Shown piece by piece: positions 9,655-20,000 of a stretch of 64,000 nucleotides of DNA. The stretch is from Legionella cherrii (GTDB lineage Bacteria; Pseudomonadota; Gammaproteobacteria; Legionellales; Legionellaceae): positions 1,644,001-1,708,000 of the forward strand of contig NZ_LR134173.1 of assembly GCF_900635815.1 (NCBI RefSeq), in the 5' to 3' direction. The notes beneath the pieces were generated by a model. That model did not search any database and was not told the origin of the DNA. It worked only from the letters and a program-made list of their open reading frames with translations. A program made the position numbers and the translations under genes. The first letter of the stretch is position 1, and the number at the start of each line of letters is the position of its first letter.

Positions 9655-10628
9655 CGATTAACCTTTTGAACTAAATAATAAAAATAATATTTTTTTCCAT
9701 AAATAAGGTTTCTTTTGCGCTCTTTTTTTGCCATCTGGCGGAGAGCTGATTTTTTAAACAAAAAAAACCACCAAGGAAGAAATGCTAACCCCATAGAGCT
9801 AACGAAATCTTGAAGTTCTTCATCATCACCCATCATCGAATCAATGTAAGGTAATATTTTTTTCTCATTTACAACTAAGCGGTTATAAATGGCCGATTGA
9901 ACCATTCGAGTTATGTTTACCTTTTGAATTACTTTTAAAGAGTTACTTGTCTCAAGATATTCTTCAAATTTTTTTGCCTGTAATTTGTCTTTAATACTCA
10001 GATCTGAATAACAAAAAAAACCATTAGGGGACAAAATGCGCTCAACTTCTGAAAAAAATAGCTCAATTCGCGGATAAAGATGAGAGCTCTCAAGGTTTGT
10101 TATAATATCAAAACTGTTATTTTCAAAAGGCAAACATTCTGCATCAGATTGAATATAATTGATCTTATTTTCGGTGTAGAAATTATGCTTTGCATGGTTT
10201 ACTAATTCTTTCGTTAAATCAACACCTAAAGCATATTTTGTTTTGAGTAATTCGGAACTCACCTTTAAACCAATACCATTTCCACAGCCAATTTCAAGCA
10301 GTTTTTTATCAAAAAATTGCATCTTTACCAATGGTCTTATTAGAAAAAAGACAAGTAAGGGCGAATATATATCTTGTATCGTACATATTTTTGAAAAATC
10401 AAAGTTCAATGCAGCATATTCACTATATACTTGTCTATTCCATAATCCCCAGTTCAAAAAGGACTTATCAAAAATAATATGTGCAAAGCTTTTATAGCTC
10501 TCTTGAATTTGATTTTTAATTAACTTTACTTCTGAGGGATGAACCGTCACTCGTCTCAATAAGGAACGAATTTGCTTTAAAGCCTGGCCATAAGTTTTAA
10601 TGTTATTTTCCGTGATTAAATCATTCAT
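9651..10628 (-). CDS. Class I SAM-dependent methyltransferase
   Basis: A 325-residue methyltransferase. The SAM-binding motif I is LLEIGCGNGIG (residues 110-120), followed by LGVDLTKELVNHA (acidic ribose-binding Asp), IQSDAECLPFENNSFD (motif II), and LSPNGFFCYSDL (motif III). The fold resembles Methyltransf_11/UbiE-type small-molecule enzymes, and the motif order resembles polyketide-tailoring O- or C-methyltransferases. An N-terminal extension of about 100 residues (IQESYKSFAHIIFDKSFLNWG) precedes the Rossmann core. It is the first gene of a two-gene operon and is divergent from the synthase across 383 nt. Substrate unknown; a tailoring role for the adjacent polyketide is a reasonable inference. 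Confidence 0.85.
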   Translation of the reverse strand: MNDLITENNIKTYGQALKQIRSLLRRVTVHPSEVKLIKNQIQESYKSFAHIIFDKSFLNWGLWNRQVYSEYAALNFDFSKICTIQDIYSPLLVFFLIRPLVKMQFFDKKLLEIGCGNGIGLKVSSELLKTKYALGVDLTKELVNHAKHNFYTENKINYIQSDAECLPFENNSFDIITNLESSHLYPRIELFFSEVERILSPNGFFCYSDLSIKDKLQAKKFEEYLETSNSLKVIQKVNITRMVQSAIYNRLVVNEKKILPYIDSMMGDDEELQDFVSSMGLAFLPWWFFLFKKSALRQMAKKERKRNLIYGKKYYFYYLVQKVNR

Positions 10629-11011
10629 TAAATAAATAACCTATCATGGAGCGTTGTATTAATCAAATACAACTCCCCGTCAACACTGCGACAAAGAAGT
10701 ATTCTTGTTCTGTTTTTTTGTTCTATTGAATCTTTTGTGCTATTAAATAAGTATGAGTGTCATAAAGTCCCTTTTCAAGGAACTTTTTGAATAAATTTTT
10801 GAACCTTGATGTTATTTTTTTCAGATAAAATTAAGGTAATGGGGATATGTTAAATAAGCATATAAAAGAAACTGATATTCAGCAAGAAACAAAATCAAAG
10901 TATCTTTGTCCGATCACGCAAAAATTCAGTGTCTTGTTATAAGTCCTTATTATTGCTATTTTTTATTTTTATTTTGTGCACTGCCTCAGGTGTTACTCGC
11001 CATGAAACTTA
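10629..11011. promoter_or_regulatory. Divergent intergenic region between methyltransferase/oxygenase operon and polyketide synthase
   Basis: 383 nt without a recognised gene, AT-rich, and the only space for promoters of both transcription units. A 31-codon reading frame at 10847-10942 (+) begins MLNKHIKETDIQQE after GGGGAT. It could be a leader peptide, a relic or chance; I cannot decide. I see no strong -35/-10 pair that I would place. Confidence 0.45.
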
Positions 11012-14000
11012 ATGGCATTGTCTCTGGTGGTATGGGAGTATTTTAAAGTGGTGAAAAAAAACCAGGAATTGAATCTAAAAGACATTCTCAATGAACCTCT
11101 TGCAATCGTTGGAATGAATTGCCAATTTCCTGGAGTTGATTCCGATGTAGAAGATGTCGAGGCATTTTATGCGATGCTGCTCAAGGGGCTGTCGCCTATT
11201 AAAGAAATGCCAAAAGATCGTTGGGATGTTGATGAGTATTATGATCCTGATCGTGAGAAACCCGATAAAATAATTAGTCGTAAAGGAGGTTTTCTTAATA
11301 ATCCTCAGTTGTTCGATGCAACTTTTTTTAAAATATCTGCAATCGAAGCCAAACAAATGGATCCCCAACATCGTCTTTTTTTAGAAGTAGCGATTCGTGC
11401 TTTAAATCATGCCAACATTCCACTGGACTCATTAAATAATTCAAATGCCGGAGTATTCTATGGTTGTTCCACGCAGGATTACAGCCAACTCAATTATAAA
11501 GACAATATCGAGTTTAATGCGTATACCCAGATTGGTGCAGCCAGCAGTGCTGCTGCAGGAAGACTTTCGCACTTTCTCAATTTAAAAGGCCCCAGCATGG
11601 CTGTAGATACAGCCTGTTCCTCTTCATTGGCAGCGCTTTATGTTGCTGCAACCTCGTTGAGAACGAAGCAATGTTCTATGGCAATTGTGGGTGGTATTCA
11701 TCTTAGCCTTTGTCCTGAAAGTTTTATCAGTGTGACTAAAGCAAACATGTTATCTGCGCGGGATCAATGCAGCAGTTTTGATATAAATGCTGATGGTTAT
11801 GTACGAAGCGAAGGGTGTGGCGTTGTTGTAGTAAAACGCTTAAGTGATGCGATCCAAGATCAAGACACAATCCATGCGGTACTTAAAAGTATTGTCATGA
11901 ATCAGGATGGTGATGATGGGACGATTTTGGTTGCTCCAAATATTAAGTCACAAATTGCCCTTCACCACGAAGTGCTGGCACAAGCTCATTTAACGCCAAG
12001 TGATATTGATTATATTGAAGCGCACGGAACGGGTACCATTGTTGGTGATTCAGTTGAGTTTAATGCAATACAACAGATCCATAAAGGGCATCATAGCCAA
12101 GATAAACCTCTGATTATTGGTGCAGTAAAAAGTAATATAGGTCACAGTATTTCATCATCAGGGGTTGCATCACTGATTAAAGCAATTGGCGCATTAAAGC
12201 ATGAAACAATTCCAGCCAATTTACATTATACGAAACCGAACAAAACTATAGATCCTGAGAGTATACCTGCACTTTTACCGGTAGAAGCCACTGCATTTAA
12301 GAAGCAAAAAAATAAAAAGAGGCATGTGCAGATATCGAACTATGGATTTAGTGGAACCAATGTAAGTGCCATCATTGAAGAAGCAACTCATGATTACTTG
12401 CCATCTGCATCATTAGATGATGGACAAGCAAAATGTTTTGTTGTTTCAGCAAATAGTGAGTATTCATTAAGGCACATGTTGGCACGTTATGCACTCTATC
12501 TTCGAGAGACGCCGACGAGTTTGCATGATATTTGTTTTACACTCATCAACTGTCGCGATCATTTTAAATATCGTTGTGCCATTGTTACTCGAGATAAAGA
12601 AACCTTGATCCAAAAGATTGAGTCTGGCGATTTTGAGTTGCGCAAGATCTCTGTAAAAAAAGAGATACAAAATGTAGCTTCTGATGCACATCAGATTTAT
12701 GAGGCGTATTTTGCAGGATTTAATATAAAAATCGATCCGGATCATGTTCCATTTAATAAAACAGATTTACCACTTTATTATTTTGATAGAAAGCCCTATT
12801 GGCATGAGCCAAGAACCAGGAATGGGTTAAATAATTTATGTCTCCAACCCAAAGAACAACAAGTAGAAACGATTAAAGAAAAACTTGCTGCTCAAATACA
12901 CACTCTTTTAAAAAAAGAACACATTGAGGAACATCAGGATTTTGGCTCTTTAGGGTTCAACCAGGAGTTACTAGCTGAACTCGAGCAGAGTGTTTATGCG
13001 CTTTTCTCCTATAAAATGGCAATTCCTGCTTTTCTAACTTTGGATAAGTTGGCCAGACACATCCAGCAAATCCAGATGCCAGAGCCAGTTTATCGACAAC
13101 CCACTGTCAATGTACTCAATAATGAACCTATTGCGATCATTGGAATGAGTTGCCGTTTTCCCAAAGCAGAAAATATTGATGCGTTTTTATCCTTATTAGA
13201 ACGCGGCGAAAGTGGTATGGCTGATATCCCGTTGGAACGATGGGATAATGAAAAATTTTACGATCCTGATGTCAATGCTTTGGGGCGACTTTATATCAAG
13301 CAACTTGGCCTAATTGAACACATCAAAAAATTTGATGCAGATTTTTTTAATATCAGCCCACGTGAAGCCAAGCTCATGTCTCCCCAATTACGGGTATTCA
13401 TGGAGACGAGCTATCACGCTTTGGAGAACGCCAATTTATCCCTGGCTGCGATTAAAGACAGTAAAACAGGGGTTTTTGTTGGTTGCGGTACCAATGAGTA
13501 TCCCCGATTATTGGCGGGGCTTGGCGTCGGTTTGGACGATCTTAATATTTATTTTGCAACCGGAAATGTTTTAAATGCGATGCCCGGTCGAGTGGCTTAT
13601 GCATTTGATTTTCATGGCCCCATACAAGCAATTGATACCGCATGTTCTTCATCGATGACTGCGATTCATGATGCTTGTTTGAGTTTGCAAAATGGCGATT
13701 GTGATATGGCCCTTGCGGGTGGAGTGAATATCTTACTGGCCCCGGATTCTAACATTACCCTGTCAAAAGCCAGAATGTTATCTCCTGAAAGCCGTTGTAA
13801 AACCTTCAGTGAGGATGCAGATGGATATGCGCGTAGTGAGGGGTGTGGTGTTATTGTTTTAAAACGATTAAGTACTGCTTTAAAAGAAAATGATACGATT
13901 CTTGCAGTAATTAAAGGAACCTCGATTAATAGTGACGGTAAAAGTGGAGGTTTTACTGTTCCTAATGGTATCGCTCAGGAAGAGGTAATTCGGAGTGCGC

Positions 14001-17000
14001 TTGCCAAAGCAAAACTCTCGCCTGCAGATATCGATTACATCGAAGCACATGGTACGGGTACGCCGCTGGCGGATCCTATCGAAGCAAATGCCTTGAGTAA
14101 AATTTTTAGTGAGTACCATAGCGAAGAGAAACCGCTTTATATTAGTTCGGTAAAAACGAATATAGGCCATTCCGAAAGTGCCTCAGGTGTAGCTGGTGTG
14201 ATTAAAGCCATTTTGAGTTTACAAACGCATCAATTATTTAAACACCTTAACTTTAAAAAATTGAATCCTGCCATTGAGCTTAAAAATACAGTGATTCCGT
14301 TGAGTACTATGGATTGGCCCAAGGAGGAGGGTTTACGGTGTGCCGGCGTGAGTTCATTTGGGTTTAGTGGCGCCAATGCGCATATCGTGATGCAAGAAGC
14401 TCCTGTAAGAACAATAGAATCGCGCATACTTCCCCAAGAGTCTCTATTAGTACTTTCAGCAAAAAGTAAAACGGCACTTGAATTACTTTTAGCAAGTTAT
14501 CGAAAATATTTAGCCAATACCCATGAGGAATTTGCGGATATTTGCTACACCGCAGCCACGTGTCGAAACCATTTTTTATTTCGAGTCGCAATTCAAGCCA
14601 GCACCGCAAAAGAAGCGGCTGCGCTTATTGAAAAAAATGAATACACGATCCATTCGATCAAAAAAGAAAAAACCAATCCCTTCTCCTTACAACAACCACG
14701 GTCACTGGCGCAATTACAGGCTGATTATCAAGCCGGTTTTATGATCAATTGGACTGATTTTTATCAGTCGCTGAATACCCAATTGATCAAAGTCAAACTT
14801 CCTTTATACGAGTTTGATCGTGAAGAACATTGGTTTGAAACAAAAGACAAAATAAAAGATGTCCCTATGCCTCAAGATTGGTGTTTTCAATTGCAATGGC
14901 AACAACAACTATGTACTCGCACTCATCGCAAAATGCAGGGTAATAACTGGCTTCTTATTGGTGCCCGACAGCTTGCTCCTCGTCTTGGCGCGCAGGGATT
15001 AGACATTATTCTAGAGGAAGAGAATCATTCGTTAGAACACTTGGATGGAATTATTTTTGCGATGGGATTGGATGCTCCCAAGACAGCAGATATTGAATCC
15101 AGTATTGATTTTCAAAAGAACACGATAAAAAAACTATTAGCATTAGTTAAAGAGCTCAATAACAAAAGCATTCCATTGCAATTAATCGTCCTCACCACGA
15201 ATGCAATCCCTGAACTTGCAGCGGGTGCGCTTAATCTGAATGATAGTCCACTGATTGGCTTCTGCCGAACTTTGGTTTTAGAGTTACCTCAATTCAATAC
15301 CATTTTAATTGATGCTGAAAAAACGGAAGATGAAGATTATGCTGGGCAAATCGTCGATGAAATCAGGCATAATTTTGATCAATGGTATGAGCATGTTGTG
15401 GCATATCGTGAAGGGAAACGGTTCATAACGCGCCTGAAAAAAACCAAATTATTGGACAGAAGGCCCTCTTTATATGGTGAAGGCCGTTATCTGATCACCG
15501 GTGGTTGTGGCGGTTTAGGTCTGATCACGGCACAAGCATTGCTTTCTGCAGGAGCGAGAGAGGTTATCCTGACCTCAAGAAATCCGGATAAACCTGCAGT
15601 AAAAGAAGCAATAAAAAAAATTCAATACAATTATACAGGCCGAACCATTCGTACGGTCAGTGTCGATGTGACTGACAAAGAAAAAATGCGTCACTTACTT
15701 TTAGAGTTGAATGCCGATGGGCTGCTCAAAGGCATTATTCATGCTGCCGGAGCAGCAATTAAGGCGCCATTACTCGAGCATAAAGATGAGGATGTCGATT
15801 ATTTATTTGCTGCCAAAGTACAAGGCAGCTGGTATTTGCATGAGTTGAGTAAAAACCTCGATTTGGATTTCTTTGTTGTCTATTCTTCAATTTCCTCGGT
15901 ATTCGGTAGTAATAAAGAATCCGTTTACAGCGGCACCAACAGTTTCATCGATGCCTTGATTGCTGAACGTCAACGTTTGGGCATGGTCGGAACTGCGATT
16001 GAATGGGGACCTTGGGGCGAAGTAGGTATGGCAAAAAAACGCTCCCAAGATCAAGGTTTGAAGCAATCTTTAATAAGCAACGAACAAGGTCATACCTTCA
16101 TTAAAATTCTCATCAATGATCAGTTAAGCCACGCAGCCATTATTTCACCGGAATACCTCAAGTTCATGCTGGACTTTGTTCCCAAGCCGGTACCTGCTTT
16201 TCATAAACATTTAGCTGATGAGCTGAATGCAGCAGAGCAGTTTGCTCATAAAAATTTATCTTTATGGCTAAATGATTATCTTGAAACGAGGGAAGAAAGT
16301 CGCTTCCAAGCTTGCAAAGAGATGATATGTGCTCTTTGTAATGAGATTCTTGAAATAACCAATGCAGACGAGTTGGATGAGGATGAAGGCTTTTTTGAGC
16401 TGGGTTTTGATTCATTGATGATTACAGAGCTGGCAAGCAAACTTAAGGAAAAACTGGCACCAACCCTTAAAGTAACGGCGACCATTGGTTTTGATTACCC
16501 ATCCATAAACAAACTGGCCTTGCATATTGAATCAGAGCTCAATAAGTATTTAATTACTCAGCCAGCTTCCAAGCCTGTAGCTGCAAAAGAAGAGGATTCA
16601 ATCGCGATCATTGGTATGAGTTGTACCTTTCCTAATGCTCCCAATATAGCAGCATTTGAAACTTTGCTTGACGAGGGAAAAAGTGGCATGAGAGATATTC
16701 CACTTGAGCGTTGGGATAATCAAAAATATTATGATCCCGATATGGATGCGCCAGGAAAATCCTATGTCAATAAACTCGGATTAATCGAAAATATTAAATG
16801 TTTTGATGCAAATTTCTTTGGTATTAGCCCTCGCGAAGCAAAATTAATGGAGCCTCAACAACGCATCTTTTTAGAATGCTCTTACAAGGCTTTAGAAAAC
16901 GCAAATTATTTGCCTGAGTCACTACGTGGCAGTTTGACCGGAGTTTTTGCCGGTGTAGGGCCGAATGAATATTATGCGCAATTGGAAAAATCAGGTTTCT

Positions 17001-20000
17001 CCAATGAAGAATTAAGTGTCTATTCGATTACAGGGAATGTCTCCAATCTTATCCCAGGCCGAGTAGCATATACTTTTGATTTTAAAGGCCCATCAATCAG
17101 TGTGGACACTGCCTGCTCTTCCTCTTTAGTTGCCATTCATTATGCCTGTCAGAGTTTAAAAAATCGGGAAATTGATTACGCATTGGCTGGTGGGGTCAAT
17201 GTGCTGTTATTACCTGAGTCGAATATCACTTTATGTAAAGCGAAAGCTTTAGCTCCTGATGGTTACTGTAAAACTTTTGATGAACTGGCCGATGGATATG
17301 CCCGTGCAGAAGGCTGTGGGGTACTTTTTCTTAAAAGACTATCGGATGCGCTCCGTGATAAAGACAATATTTTGGCGGTCATTAAAGCTTCCGCGGTAAA
17401 TAGTGATGGGCGATCTGCGGGATTGACCGTCCCTAATGGTAAAAGCCAGGAAGAGGTCATGATGAAGGCTTTAAGTCAAACGGATTTATCCGCGAGTGAC
17501 ATTAGCTACATTGAGGCCCATGGAACGGGTACTTCTTTGGGGGATCCAATAGAAGTTCATGCAATCAACCAAGTGTATGGAAAAGAACATTCTCAGGATA
17601 ATCCTTTGTATCTTGGTGCGGTTAAAACCAACATTGGCCATCTTGAAAGTGCTGCTGGCGTGGCGAGTGTGATTAAAACAGTGCTGAGCTTACAAAAGAA
17701 AAAAATTTATAAGTTGCTCCATTTTAAAAAATTAAACCCCCATATCCATTTGGGTGATACCCTCCTTGCTTTGCAAAAAATCGATTGGAATACGGGCTCT
17801 AAATTAAGATGTGCCGGGGTCAATGCTTTTGGTTTTAGTGGGACTAACGCGCATGTTATTTTACAAGAGTTTCCTAAACCCGCAGAACAAAAGCCAACTC
17901 AATCGGCCAAAGTCCAATTATTGATTCTTTCTGCCAATTCGCAAGCATCCCTGGAGCATTTAGCGCAAAGTTATCAGCAGTATTTGGCAACAACACAAGA
18001 CGATTTTGGTGATATTTGTTTTACTGCAGCAACCTGTCGTGCTCAGCAGCCTTATCGATTGGCTTTAATAGCCCATAATGCTCAAGAGGCAAGTCACTTA
18101 TTAGAAACAGGACAGTTTGCACTATCACACGGAAAAAAGAGCACCCTTAATGTGCAAAATGAGTCCATGCTTCAGTCTGTGCTGACAGCCTACATGCAGG
18201 GAACACAAGTTGACTGGGCTTTATACTATAAAGACAGCGGTTATCAATTTAACAAAGTGAACTTACCTAATTATGTATTTGATTCGGTTGAATTTTGGAT
18301 TGATAAAAGCACTTCGAGTCGCCCCTCAGCTGATGCAGTACATCCTCTTTTAGGGCAGATGTTCTCGATGCCCGGTAATGAATTTTTATTCAGCAACACA
18401 CTGGATTTAGAACATTTACCCTATATCAATCAAAATTTTATTTTTGATAAGGTCATTTTTCCAGCAACAGCATTTATTGAATTGGGTTTGTCGGCAGCCA
18501 GGTTTGTATTGAAGCATAATGCTTTTTCAATAGAACACTTTCATATCGAACGTCCATTGTATCCGAAACACGATCAAGAGTTTCAATTACATGTGAAACC
18601 GAAAAATGATGAACAATATAAAATCAATATTTTTGCCAAAGAAGAGGATAATTGGCAATTATTTTCTGAAATGGAAATCAATTCGCACATACCGACCATA
18701 TCGGAGTCTCTTGATTTTTATGATTTAAAATCATCTTCTGAACGGCAATTTGATGCATCACAAATTTATGAACATTTTAAAAAGCATGCCTTATTTTATG
18801 GCGATGATTTACGTGTGCTCCAAGAGAGTTACATTCATGCCGATGGTGTTCTTTCTAAGGTAATAATGACTAAAAACAGTCAAAGCGTTAACTATTATTA
18901 TCCCCCTATTTTGCTTGATGGCATGATGCAAAGTATTTTGTTATTCAAAATGAATCATGAGGAGCACACTGTTTATGTGCCTTATACATTTGCACGAATG
19001 ACTACAATGCAGGAAGCCCCTCGCAGCGTGTGGCTCCATGTAGTTCAAAGAGTGTCTGAACATGAAAACGAATTGTGTTTTGATATCAAATTTTATGATA
19101 ACTCAGGGGTACTGATTGGTGAAATTGAAAAGTTTAAACTGAGAAAAGTGACGCAAAGTCATTTCATTCCTTATGAATCCTATCTCCAGTACCTATATCA
19201 AATCCGATGGAGTCCCCTCAAATTCAACGTGTTGACTCAAATACAGCTTCCTGAGTTATTGGTCATTTCAAATGATCCCGATAAAGCAAAAGCAGTATTG
19301 GGTGATCTGGATTATCAGCTCATTCAGGATGCCAATGAGTTGGGACCTATTGAAAATAAAACCATTGTTTATTTATACAATCAAAGTCAATTCAATGATC
19401 TGTTTCATTGTTGTCAAAAGATGTTTAAGTCACGACCTAATCGCTTCATATTAGTCACTGAACATGCTTATTCGATTCATGAGACAGATAAGGTAAACCC
19501 TTATCACACCATGGCTTGTGCTTTTTGGAAAACTTTTAGTAACGAGCTTGAACTCGTTAATAATTATGCAATCGATTTAGGGACAACGAGTACTTTGCCC
19601 GAGATATTAAAGTATCTTTTTGTTGCTCCCAGCGCTGAAAATCAATTTGCAATCCGCGACACATTTTATATTCCTAGATTAAAAAAAGCGCCGCTCTCTG
19701 CACATGTGGCCCAACAGGAGATGTTATTTAAAAGTGATGCGACTTATTTGATCACCGGCGGTACAGGTGCTTTGGCAAAATCGTTAATTGAGTATCTCAT
19801 GCGTCGAGGGGCTCATGATATTGTGATTACGAGTCGGTCTGAATGTTCCCCCGAAATCAGACTATTGATTGATCGTGCTCGTAAAAAACAAGTTTTTATT
19901 AAACATTATCAGGCAGATGCCAGTAACTATCAGCAAATGGAACACATTATTGCTGAGATTGAACAAAGTTCTAAACGACTGCAAGGTGTTTTTCATCTTG

